DNA of 64,000 nt, from positions 1 to 64,000 of the forward strand of contig JARVKI010000113.1 of the NCBI GenBank assembly GCA_036674765.1, written 5' to 3'. The position numbers and the translations under genes are program-made. Shown here piece by piece: positions 1-9,266 of this stretch. The stretch comes from Seiridium cupressi (lineage: Eukaryota; Ascomycota; Sordariomycetes; Amphisphaeriales; Sporocadaceae). Numbering within the stretch: the stretch's first letter is position 1; the number at the start of each line of letters is the position of its first letter. Below the pieces are notes generated by a model, which saw only the letters and a program-made list of their open reading frames with translations, did no database searches and had not been told where the DNA came from.

Positions 1-120
1 TTTTTGTGTGGGGGGGCCCCCCTCCCCCCCCCCCGGCCCCCCTGGCATATTTTCCACCACCTTTAATTGTCTTTATGCCTGTTATCCACCCAACCCCCCC
101 CCCCCCCCCCCCCCCCCCAA
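1..120. repeat. poly-C / G+C low-complexity tract at window edge
   Basis: Long C runs with short G and T interruptions occupy most of positions 11-46, and a nearly pure run of about 27 C follows at roughly 92-118. No coding meaning can be given to it. Tracts like this are often mis-assembled or sit at contig edges, so the sequence here should be treated with caution. Confidence 0.85.
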
Positions 121-1993
121 GACGAACGCGGGAAGATGGAGGGTCTTCCTCTAGGATCAAGCCCGTATTCTAAGGTTTTCATTGGGCCGACAAGCTTCTA
201 CGCGGCCAAGTTAGGCTCGTTTCAGAATGGACTAGGGGGCCCCAGGAGATCCTCGTCCTCGCAATTGCGTCCTTCCCGCTGGCTGGGTGTGTGGAGGAGA
301 ACGACTGCATGGCGCGGCTTGCAACCCAGAAAGAAACATGCATGAAGCGTACTCGTCAGCTCCAACTCGCGAAGAGGGCTTACCATAGGGGCCAGGGATA
401 CCTGCCACGGTTGTACACTGCTTGCCACGCACTGCAATTCCAACGCACAACCCCAGAGAGCCTCCGAATAAACGAGGCGCCGGGCGCACTAGGCTCTAGT
501 TGGTAAGTCTGTAGCGAACCAGCGCAACGTCAATATACATCGTGCCTTGGTCGTCTCGACCTTTTCTGCTTTGAGACGTGCCTAGCTGCGGGCTACTGCC
601 AGAATCACTCATGGGGCCAAGTCGTTCCCGTCGCCCACTTCCTTTTCGGTTTGGACAAGAGGAATGGCCCGTATGTGAAATCTCATGCGCTGGTGCTAGG
701 CGGGTTTTGCCCCGTGGGTAGTGTCGACCGAAGAGGCGATATCCCTGTACATCTCGGCATCGCATGACCAGGGCCACAGCCGATCTCCAGATCGTCAACT
801 TTCTCTTCCTTTCTTGCATATGCCTTCGTAGATCCGGTAGCATGCTCTGACCAATTCCGCTCATGCTCGCATTTTCTTATGCTGGTCATTCTGTTCATCC
901 TCATTTTCCGGACCGCACCCCTTCTTCTTTCACTTGTCTGACATCATCCGGGCAGGACCTTGACGAACCTTGCACGAAAACCTTCATGCCGTAACTAGTT
1001 CCGCACTCTCTCTGCCATGCTCCAACAACACAGCTGACGGGAGCGCGAGGCACCTATTCATGCTTTCGGCACAGTAAGAATCACCACGATACAGCCCCCC
1101 GGCCGCTCGACACCACGCAAACAAACAGCTGCCGCTCCGGTCCAACCGGTCATTTCTGCTTCCGCTTCTTGTACACGCAATACAAACCACACGAACTCGT
1201 TTGCCCGTCTCTGTCTAGGACATCCACCAACAGGCGTGCGCACCATTCCGGCCAGACTCGTCGCCGTGCTGCGTTACCTCGAGCTAGTCTTGCCTTGCTA
1301 CCAACCACGCGACCAAAGAAACGCGGGGATAGCTTCTTTTCGTACGAGGACGCTTCCCAGCACTTTGACCTCAAGCGCACCTCACCCCACAATCAAACCC
1401 TCGGTAGCGTTTGGCCTTGGATGTTGCGATCATCATTTCGACAAAATTAGTCCCTCCGCCTCTTGGCACTCCACTGTTCCCACGCCGATGGGTCTTGGAT
1501 TGTGACGATCTCAGCTGTCACTTTCTCGAAAAAAAGCGCCGTGGAAGCATTCTAGTTCTTCGGATCTCTACTCACGCGCAGGGCTCAGCGATTACTCTTC
1601 CAGCATCAAGTGCTCAGCGTCTCATGTGTCTTGTGCGTCCGCCCTGATACAGGCCAGTACGGCGTTCCACAAACCTTCGGCGACCTCCCGACATCGCCTC
1701 GTGCATGTGACTCGAGCTGCTTGTTCGTCGGCAGTGAGGTGTGGTGGGCATACGACTTCTCGTCCCGCCGCAGTGGTGCATGCAAACTTGAGGCACCACA
1801 CGGTCTCTTCTCTCCCTTCGACCTTTCATGGTCATTCGTTTCTTCCTGGATACAGGCACTCTTGAAATCTATTTTCTTGCCTTGAGAGGCATTGACGCTC
1901 CTTAATCATATTGTAATTTCAAGCAAGCATCCACTATTACGCTCGTGTCGTATCGCACATTACCAAACGCTCTTTCACTTCATATATCGAAAC
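121..1993. other. gene-free stretch; probable long promoter/leader of the glycosyltransferase gene
   Basis: No open frame here resembles a protein family, and all ORFs are short and overlap on both strands. From about 880 to 1890 the plus strand is pyrimidine-rich with many CTT, TCC and CAC runs, as is typical of promoters and leaders of filamentous ascomycete genes. It leads into the ATG at 1994. I see no tRNA, repeat unit or recognisable gene relic. Confidence 0.5.
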
Positions 1994-3835
1994 ATGCCAT
2001 CACATCTGGATGTGCCTCACAGCGCTTACAGCAAAATGATAGTCTCACCGCCCCGGCTGAACTTGCGGAGAGCCGCCTCCTACACCGGCATTCCGAATGA
2101 GAAACTTCCGCTGTCAGCGACTTCATCGAGCTTCAATTTCAACCATCTTCTCTTCTCACCCCCGCCCTCGCCAGGTCTGCCTGTCTTGGTAAAGCGACCG
2201 CGGAAGGCTTCCAATGCCCCACGCCCCAGTAGAGTTTTTCGGGGGCTAGGATGGATTGTCACGCTGGTTGTCTTTCTGTACGTTTCCAGGGTTATAGTGA
2301 GGAAAAATGTAAAGCTTCCGCTTGTGGGCGGCTGGGAAAAGACTGGGGATTTCGAGATGGTGGGACAGTACGACTTGCCCGAATTCCCAACACCTATTGC
2401 TGTCACAGATCGTCGTGGCCGATCGAAGTGGACAGTTTCTATTCCACCTACGTACAGCTTTCCCCTAACTACCAAGGAATACTCGGATATATGTGCCAAA
2501 TGCCACGAGGTGGCGGCACATGTCAGGGAGTTGCAAGGTGATTCTCACCCATCTCAACAAGCACAGCTCGACTACTATTACCAAGATCCCTATTTTGTTG
2601 ATGTGCACGAAGCCGAAGACCGTGGCCTCCTTCCAGGTGTGGAGGGTAAGGCGCATCAGACCTCGACAAGAATCCCGGGAGGTCACTTTGTGGGACGCAA
2701 TGAGCAGGCAATGGTTGGACGGGCGGTCTGCAAAACCTCGATGACTTTTGTGTTGGAATCACCAGAGGCCGGCATTGGGCCCACTCTGATGATGCTGTGG
2801 ATGGCGTATGGGCTGGCGCAGAAGGAGAAGCGAGCTTTCTTCATCGACGACACAAGATGGGCATATGGAGAATACACCAACCTCTTCCAGCCTCCCCCTG
2901 TGCCTGAATGCAACCCGCCGCCTATGCACGAGATGCTCCCCTGCCCGCACAATGCGCGGCATCTGGTAGTGTCAGTTGCGACCGCGCAGGAAACGTTTGG
3001 CACCAGTTTCGATCATCAGTATCAACGTCTTCATAGGGAGGACGTCAACCGGGGTAAGCCGATGTACGATCTTGCTCGGGCCGGGTACGAAGCTTTGTTT
3101 CGATTAAATGAGGAGGACCAGACCTATGTCGATACCCGGGTTCAAGATCTCAAGGCCAAAGCCACGGTTCCCGATGGCAACAGCCGCGACGGTACCATCA
3201 TTGGTGTTCACGTTCGTCATGGTGATCAGCATCCCTTTGAGAACCAGTACAGCGCAACTTACATGCCTCTCATTCGATACACTGAGACTATTCAGCAGAT
3301 TCTCGAAGATGCACACAACAATAGCATGCCTGATGGTGGGGAGGATACCATAGCCAAGCAGCACTCACAGGTAGTTCTTGCTTCAGATAACCCCGACGTG
3401 TACGAGGCCGATGACTTCTCTGGCTCTCTCCGTGCGCAAGAACGGATCAAACTCGCCAGTGTGGCTCACCCCAAGGCGGCCGACCAAAATCCTCATGTCA
3501 TGCACAAGTTCCAAGAGGAGACTTTTGGCTGGGAAGGCGGCTTCTTTGCCAGCATGTTTTGGAACTTGGGTAGGTCGACTCATAACAATGCCGACTCGGA
3601 TGGTATTGCCACCGTTGTTCTTTCTGCCGAGGCCACTCGGTTGAGGAGCCTCATCGGGCGGGCGTATATGTTGGATCTGGCCATTCTTGGACAAGGAACG
3701 GACGTTGTTGTCTGCACCATCAGCTCGGCGGGTTGTCGGTTGACGGCTGTCATCATGGGCTGGGAGAAAGCAATGGAAGAAGGCAACTGGATAAACATTG
3801 ACGGGAACTACCTCTGGACCGGCATTTCCTTATAA
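1994..3835 (+). CDS. GT23-like (alpha-1,6-fucosyltransferase-fold) type II membrane glycosyltransferase, intronless
   Basis: A single 613-residue frame begins at ATG 1994, with A at -3; the open frame extends 102 bases upstream only through a non-ATG codon. Residues 1-79 are a Ser/Pro-rich cytosolic tail. Residues about 80-102 (FRGLGWIVTLVVFLYVSRV) form one hydrophobic anchor, giving type II Golgi-like topology. The C-terminal half has features of the GT23/Fut8 fold: a donor-binding HVRHGD motif near residue 405 (Fut8 family: HVRRTD), LASDNPDVYEA near 459, and a C-terminal block with DLAILGQGTDVVVCTISS followed by CR and a hydrophobic helix, matching the Fut8 'ILDIHFLS..DFLVCTFSSQVCR' region. 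The Fut8 SH3 domain is absent. Fungal relatives are uncharacterised, so the donor sugar and acceptor are unknown. A GDP-sugar-dependent transferase in the secretory pathway is inferred. An alternative start is M at 2036. Confidence 0.85.
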   Translation: MPSHLDVPHSAYSKMIVSPPRLNLRRAASYTGIPNEKLPLSATSSSFNFNHLLFSPPPSPGLPVLVKRPRKASNAPRPSRVFRGLGWIVTLVVFLYVSRVIVRKNVKLPLVGGWEKTGDFEMVGQYDLPEFPTPIAVTDRRGRSKWTVSIPPTYSFPLTTKEYSDICAKCHEVAAHVRELQGDSHPSQQAQLDYYYQDPYFVDVHEAEDRGLLPGVEGKAHQTSTRIPGGHFVGRNEQAMVGRAVCKTSMTFVLESPEAGIGPTLMMLWMAYGLAQKEKRAFFIDDTRWAYGEYTNLFQPPPVPECNPPPMHEMLPCPHNARHLVVSVATAQETFGTSFDHQYQRLHREDVNRGKPMYDLARAGYEALFRLNEEDQTYVDTRVQDLKAKATVPDGNSRDGTIIGVHVRHGDQHPFENQYSATYMPLIRYTETIQQILEDAHNNSMPDGGEDTIAKQHSQVVLASDNPDVYEADDFSGSLRAQERIKLASVAHPKAADQNPHVMHKFQEETFGWEGGFFASMFWNLGRSTHNNADSDGIATVVLSAEATRLRSLIGRAYMLDLAILGQGTDVVVCTISSAGCRLTAVIMGWEKAMEEGNWINIDGNYLWTGISL

Positions 3836-4106
3836 ACCACAGCATTTGGCTTTGGCGTATGTGATAAGGCCCCAGGAGAGCGGGCGGCGAAAGGACTGGG
3901 AAAAAAAAAACATCAGAAATATATTTTTGCATAGTTGGCATTTACCGCGGGGCGTTTGGGTGGACCCGATCATCAGCACTGTCAAGGTGCAAAAAGATAC
4001 CTCAAGGACACTGGCGCATATGGGGGGTTGGTTATATTGCATCAAGAGTAGATTGTCCCGTAGATGGCAGCTACCTCACAAAGCCGAAATGGCTCTAAAA
4101 ACGATC

Positions 4107-5494
4107 TCATTCCTCAACCCATATCGACTTTCCCCGACGCCCATTCCAAAGCTCCATAACCTGTAGTTTCGGCATTTTGAGTGCTGTATTACCTGCATCG
4201 GACAACAAATTATTGATGGATTTCGGGCTTTTATCCAAGCTTAACTCGTGTGATGTTAAAATAACAAACTGAAGTCGAGGGAAATTAGGAAGTGCTAGAC
4301 CCCTTGTCGGCGAAAGGGGATGGAAAAAATCCCGGGCGTCAATTACAAAAGACACTGCGAGTGATTCTAATTGGGTACTGGCGTCGAGAATTGCGGTTGC
4401 AAGTTGCGGAAGTGAAGAGCGATTAATATTCGTTTCGAAAAGCTCGTAAAATCCATCGTAATCCTCGTACAAGGTTAACTCTTTGAGCATAGTAGGCATA
4501 CAACGTCGTAAAAGGACTTCCATGTCTAGTTAGGATTATGTTAGTATTAATAAGAATAAGAATAACGAAAGCATAGCATATAGAAATTTGATTACAAACC
4601 TTCATACTCTCTCCTGCGTCTAATCCAAGCTGTGATAAGTGAAAAAGAGAGCGCCAGGACTCGACATGTATCTGTCTCAACCTCGGCAGACTTTCCAAAC
4701 TACGACGAAGTGCCTTGGGACCAAAAGCTCGGTAGGCCTGCCTGCGAATAAGGAGACGAGTAACAACGTCTACCTTTGAGAGCTTTTGGTGGATTTCTAG
4801 AGGCTTCCCGTGAACTCTCCATCTTACAAGCAGATTTAGAGGTATAGGATGCTGGGGTACGGGATCGTGGGCATTGTCCCATCGGTGTGACCCATCAGAA
4901 ACCCTTGGCGTGAGTCTTCGCGCCTGAGGATTCTGGCTAAAATCGTCATGGTCCGAATAGAAAAAGGCATCAAATTGGTGATTCTTGAAGTAGTGCTTCG
5001 AATCACTTGGCGAAAAAGAGCTTAGCTCTAACGTAAACTCGTCTTTCGTACAGGCTCCGTTTTCACTCCAATGCGATAATACTTCAAAAAGCTGGCAAAT
5101 CCCCCGGGTGGCTATCTCATTGTTCTATTATAACCATTAGCAAAGGCAAGCAAGCAAGTATTAAAGGATAAATACAGACAGCGGAGATCCTTCCTGGCGG
5201 TTCCTGTGAGGTGCAAGCACCACACGGGTATTTTTGTAGCTCCACATAGTAATGGATATGCTTAACGTATGCCTTGCGATGCTTGATGTTCTGGTATAGG
5301 TCCCGGACACGTGAAGGAGATAAGATAAGCTGGCGAAAAGTCTCCCGCTCGAATACGTTCTGCCATTCTTTGCAGACTACGGCAAAGATTGGTAGGCGAC
5401 CTGCCGGGGTCGAGTTGCTGTTGCGTACACCCTTCAACAGTCCCTCAAGAATGTCCAGTCGTATCTCGTAGGGAAGATCTGTAAAGTTTGGCAT
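4107..5494 (-). CDS. F-box-like protein of the filamentous-fungal family, three exons, C-terminus probably shortened
   Basis: The start is ATG 5494 (MPNFTDLPYEIRLDILEGLL); the frame runs further upstream only from GTG. An F-box-like helix set (LPYEIRLDIL ... FAVVCKEWQNVFE) is followed by the family signature TFRQLILS ... YVKHIHYYVELQKYPCGAC. Exon 1 probably ends near 5180-5176; a choice between two weak GT donors is left open. Exon 2 runs from about 5125 to 4608 with the typical LTLELS-like and SPSDSKHYFKN blocks. Exon 3 is 4525-4107. Intron 2 (4607-4526) has a GTATGA donor, a CTAAC branch-like site and an ACTAG acceptor, and joins in frame. Relatives continue well past the ELWNG motif, but here the frame diverges right after it and stops 12 codons later. 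The family is large and functionally unassigned; members may be SCF adaptors. Whether this copy is functional is uncertain. Confidence 0.75.
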
Positions 5495-6528
5495 TTTGGC
5501 GAATCTAGAGGATGCTTGAAAGCTATTCTGTACAGCCCGGCGAACCCGCTGCACGCAGACTTATAAGAGCGCCTTCGCGATGAACGCTCTGACGTGAGCT
5601 ACCAGTGACCAGACAGACCAGTGGCTTTGAGTCGCTTGATTGAGACTGGTTGATGAATGGTGGGATTTCGCTGTGCTTTCTAGTTGGGGATGATATTTAA
5701 GAGTCGTGATCGTTCCTTACTGGCTCAAGTACAGTGGTCTCAGATGAGCATGTTAATGAACGCGCACAATATGTGGGAACGTAGTGGTCTATTATGGTAC
5801 AATGAGCAAGGAGGTAAACTCCACGGTGAGGGTTATAATGCGAGGCCCGCAACGACTCGTGATAGGCCAGCTCATTCTGTTTGGCTGAATTCTTCTCAGT
5901 TTCTATGTACTTTTAGTGTATTGGTTGCCAAGCTAGAATGAAACTCTAAATTACGCAGACGTACTGTAACGAGAAGACAAGTGAAGTACCATCAACCACT
6001 AAATCGCGGTTTCCCCCATGGCCCGGAAGGGAAAGTTCCAGTTACGCAAGAGAACTAGATTAGCGTGGCCGACCTCGATATGTGCTCCCTTCCTTACATC
6101 TAGTTCTCTGGCTGTTGAACGCCTGAGCCCCGGATAGTGACGTGGGCACTGAACGTACTGTTTGCCAAGTGAACTTGGAGAAGTGCACATTGCTCCTCCA
6201 AAAAATGTAACTGTCGGGGGTGCTTGGGGCTCCAGAATGGACCCTGACTCTTTGGCGGTTGCATCCCGAAGCAAGGAGACGGGTGGATCCGCACTAGATC
6301 CAAGCTTAGACGTGGTACCATTCCCCGAGCTTCGGGTTCATCCCCTGCCACATGAAACAGTACGTATTGTAGATCTAGAGGCACGATCAGTTCGATCCAA
6401 CCTCGACCCTCCTCCGTACCCGACTTCGGCCACACAGCATTCCAGCAGGCCATTCACCCAGTCTGTCCATCTCCTTCGTGCGACCTGCTCGCTTTTACGC
6501 TGATCTAAAACGGCACGGGGTTGCAACC
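5495..6528. other. intergenic region between divergent F-box and SH3BGR-like genes
   Basis: This kilobase holds the two divergent promoters. Open frames on both strands (for example 6100-6453 minus and 6162-6503 plus) overlap each other, lack recognisable motifs and are not supported. No repeats or RNA genes are evident. Confidence 0.5.
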
Positions 6529-7730
6529 ATGGCAGAAGCTCCAGCGAAGCAATCGTACTCGACCGATCCGGCCTTGTATATCTACACCTCGCTTACGGCC
6601 GGCTCCTCCCACATTGTTACGGCCACCTCGCGGCTGGAGACTATTCTCAAGGCAAACCGCGTGCCCTTCAAGGCCATCGACATAGCCACAGATGAGAAGG
6701 CGCGTATGCTATGGGGTCGACGAGCAGGCAAAGATGAGGGCGGCCGCATGAGAAAGCTGCCCGGGCTGGTACAGATGGGTTTGGTGTTGGGCGTGCGTTA
6801 TCTTCCACCTCGCGAGAGAGCCTTGCCCTCCCGTTGGTATGCAGCACCCAGGCGGCTAACGAGCTTCACAATCAGGACCTCGTCGAGATCGAAGACTGGA
6901 ACGAGTATGGCGAGCTGAAACAGCACGTCAAAATCTACTACGACGAGTTCACAATACCAGCCAAGGGCGCCGCACAGATCGCGAACCCGCTGAAGCCCAT
7001 CTATGGAAAGCCGACGGCTGGCGCACCATCGGCATCCTCCACACCCTACGCACCGCTGCCCAAGCCAGTACCGGCAGCACCGCCGCTACCCGAGAAGAAA
7101 GAGACCCAAACGACGAAGCAGACGGGAGAAGCTAAGAAATCCACCGCAGCAGCCGTGGTGGCACCCGGCAAGAGCATCGCCGAGGAAGCAGCACAGAAGG
7201 CTAGGCAGGTCCGCCTCGACGGTCTTAGAGCGAAAGTCCACGGTACTGCGAACAAAGACAAGGAGGCGGCCGCCTCAAAAGACGGCGCAGAGGATGAGAA
7301 GAAGGCGACTGCTACTCCTTTGAACAAGGAGACATCCGCCGCCGACTCCTCCACCGGCCTGACAAGGGGAGCCGCTGAGGGCGCAGACAAGACAGCGGGT
7401 GCAGGTGGGTTGCAATCGCCGACCACAGGAGCATGGAAGACGACTTCGCAGGAAGACAATCTACGGAACGTGCTACAGAGCCCTACCTCTGGAACGTGGA
7501 AGTCGGGCGGTGCAGGCCTCTCATTGCCGATTAGGGAGCATCGGGGATCGTCCGTCGTGGAGGGATCAGAAGAAATAGTGGCTATTGAAAAGGCAGAGGC
7601 TATACCGGAGGGGGCAGTCGAGGATGAGGAAGACGATGAGGACGATGATGAAGACGATGAGGAGAGCAGCGAGGACGACGACGACGACGACGACGACGAC
7701 GGGAAGGTGGCGGAGAAGAAGAAGAAGTGA
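6529..7730 (+). CDS. SH3BGR-like thioredoxin-fold protein with long disordered, acidic C-terminal tail
   Basis: ATG 6529 sits in an ACCATGGC context. Exon 1 is 6529-6792 and exon 2 is 6876-7730; the 83 bp intron has GTGCGT as donor, a GGCTAAC branch site and ATCAG as acceptor, giving 372 residues. A second in-frame donor, GTGTTG at 6784, would shorten the protein by three residues. Residues about 1-105 (YIYTSLTAGSS..., IL.ANRVPFKAIDIATDE, KLPGLVQMG, EIEDWNEYGELKQHV) follow the pattern of SH3BGR/SH3BGRL, a glutaredoxin-like fold without the redox CxxC; none is seen here. The rest is Ala/Pro/Lys-rich and low complexity, with repeated QSPT(T/S)G.WK motifs near 7419 and 7479. It ends in about 35 almost purely Asp/Glu residues and a KKKK tail. 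Such acidic tails suit binding to basic partners. The cellular role in fungi is not known. Confidence 0.85.
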
Positions 7731-8096
7731 CCGGGCTGCCAACAAAGTTCAATCCTTGAGGATGATAGAGCCATTACCTGATAGTGATATCCTGTCTAGT
7801 TTCCCGATTTGAGAGAGCATTGTCGAGCAAGTCCCGGGGTTACCTTCCATGAATCGATGCCATCTGCTCAGGGTGTGTTGCCCGTGTCTTCGTGGCAGAA
7901 GACTTGAAAGGCGAACATCTAGCATTAGCTAATACTCTGTTCCATACATGTTTGATATGCTGTACGAGGAACCCCAATCCTTTTATCATGGCATTTCGCA
8001 TCTCTCGTGATCATAGGACAAATCCCACTTCCAAACCCATATCTCTATTGCCGAACGCCGCCAATGTCTAACCAATAGCTCTCGTTTATTACCGAT
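7731..8096. terminator. shared 3' region of convergent genes
   Basis: These 366 bases separate the stop codon of the SH3BGR-like gene (+) from that of the TVP38 gene (-). No open frame is supported. It must hold both polyadenylation regions, but no single signal can be assigned. Confidence 0.4.
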
Positions 8097-9266
8097 TTAT
8101 TTCTGGTCGCGTTCCTGGTGGTCCTCGTCTCTATACTCGTCGTCGCCCATGGCGTCCGTTTCCCACAATGAGATATCGTCATCGTCCATCAACGCAGCCG
8201 CGTCCGCCTCGCCTTGTCTCGAAACACGATGACCCAGCACACCCTCTTCCAGGTCTTCGTAGTCCACCTCTCCGTCAGGACCTAAGACTTGGCCGTTCTC
8301 AGCCGCCTCTTCCCTCGCCAGTTCTGCGGCCCTAGCCATCGTCCTCTTGTATATCAACAGCCCAATACCCATACCTACAAGCGCGCCAACCAGCATGCTC
8401 ATGTAGTTGATCACCTTATCACCCGTGGACATGTCGTCATCCTCGGCCAACTGTGCCAGCCGGCTACCGATGAAGACATGTACCAGTAATTTGGGCGTTG
8501 CCAGCGCCGTCGCCGCCGCGAAGCTCAGAGGACTGATATTCGGAATCGTTGCCAAGAACCCGTTACTCAGGCTATACGGCAGGGGGCAAAATCGGATCGC
8601 GGCGAGGACCAATATTCCATCGTGTCTCAAGACATGACCTAGGGCAACAAATCGCTTGTCTGTTCCCACGAGGGCTTGTACATATTTTGAGAACACGGTC
8701 CGGCTTGTCAGGAACGCGACAGTCGAACCCACCACGGTGGCAGATGCAACGATCGGCCACCCTCCCGGGAATCCGTACACGAAGCCTGCAATCGTAACAC
8801 TGCTGCTATACCCGATGACGGGAGGGAAAGCCGTGGCAAACGTCATGAGCCAGACGAGCACCCAGCCGCCCGGCAGGTCCCTCCAGCCCGCGGCAATCGG
8901 TTTCAGGGCACTGAAGATCCGGTGCGAGTAGACTAGGAACAGGATGGAGAGGACGAAGAGAACGACACCAGCGATCACAGCCAGCACACGCTGCAAGGGA
9001 GACAGGCGCACGAAGAGCCGCAGTATGTAGTTCATGATGTTCATTGATGTGCGCATTATGCGGGCGCCTAGTGGCAGGTCGTCCTGGGAGTTGCGAGAGT
9101 ACGGCGTCGAGAGCCGCCTGGTGTTGGTCGACGAGGAGCGGCGGTCGCGGCGGACCCATGGCGGCGCGGGCCCCGGCGTCGAAGTCGGCGAAGGTGAGGA
9201 TGTGTCATTGCTGGAGTCAATGGGAAGGGACAGCGCCTGCGCTGCGGACTGGTAGTCTGCTGGCAT
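8097..9266 (-). CDS. TVP38: Tvp38/TMEM64-family Golgi membrane protein (VTT domain)
   Basis: A single exon encodes 389 residues from ATG 9266. The first 90 residues are Ser/Thr/Pro/Arg-rich and cytosolic. Five to six hydrophobic segments follow, starting at RVLAVIAGVVLFVLSILFLV (about 92-112). The VTT (formerly SNARE-associated) domain is recognisable from GFVYGFPGGW with its Gly-rich reentrant loop, VGSTVAFLTSR, the RFCPLPYSLSNG motif (about residue 225) and the final YMSMLVGALVGMGIGLLIY helix. The C-terminus is acidic. Family knowledge: yeast Tvp38 localises to Tlg2-containing Golgi compartments, and VTT-domain relatives (TMEM41B, VMP1) are lipid scramblases, so lipid scrambling is a plausible but unproven activity here. 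Length and architecture are normal for fungal orthologues. Confidence 0.92.
   Translation of the reverse strand: MPADYQSAAQALSLPIDSSNDTSSPSPTSTPGPAPPWVRRDRRSSSTNTRRLSTPYSRNSQDDLPLGARIMRTSMNIMNYILRLFVRLSPLQRVLAVIAGVVLFVLSILFLVYSHRIFSALKPIAAGWRDLPGGWVLVWLMTFATAFPPVIGYSSSVTIAGFVYGFPGGWPIVASATVVGSTVAFLTSRTVFSKYVQALVGTDKRFVALGHVLRHDGILVLAAIRFCPLPYSLSNGFLATIPNISPLSFAAATALATPKLLVHVFIGSRLAQLAEDDDMSTGDKVINYMSMLVGALVGMGIGLLIYKRTMARAAELAREEAAENGQVLGPDGEVDYEDLEEGVLGHRVSRQGEADAAALMDDDDISLWETDAMGDDEYRDEDHQERDQK

Noticed and set aside
496..864. Minus-strand ORF of 122 codons in the left flank
   Set aside because: No recognisable family or splice-linked exons; its position in leader-like DNA argues against a gene.
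7046..7774. Minus-strand ORF of 242 codons rich in serine
   Set aside because: It is the antisense of the acidic-tail gene; GAC/GAG runs read backwards give poly-Ser. No family.
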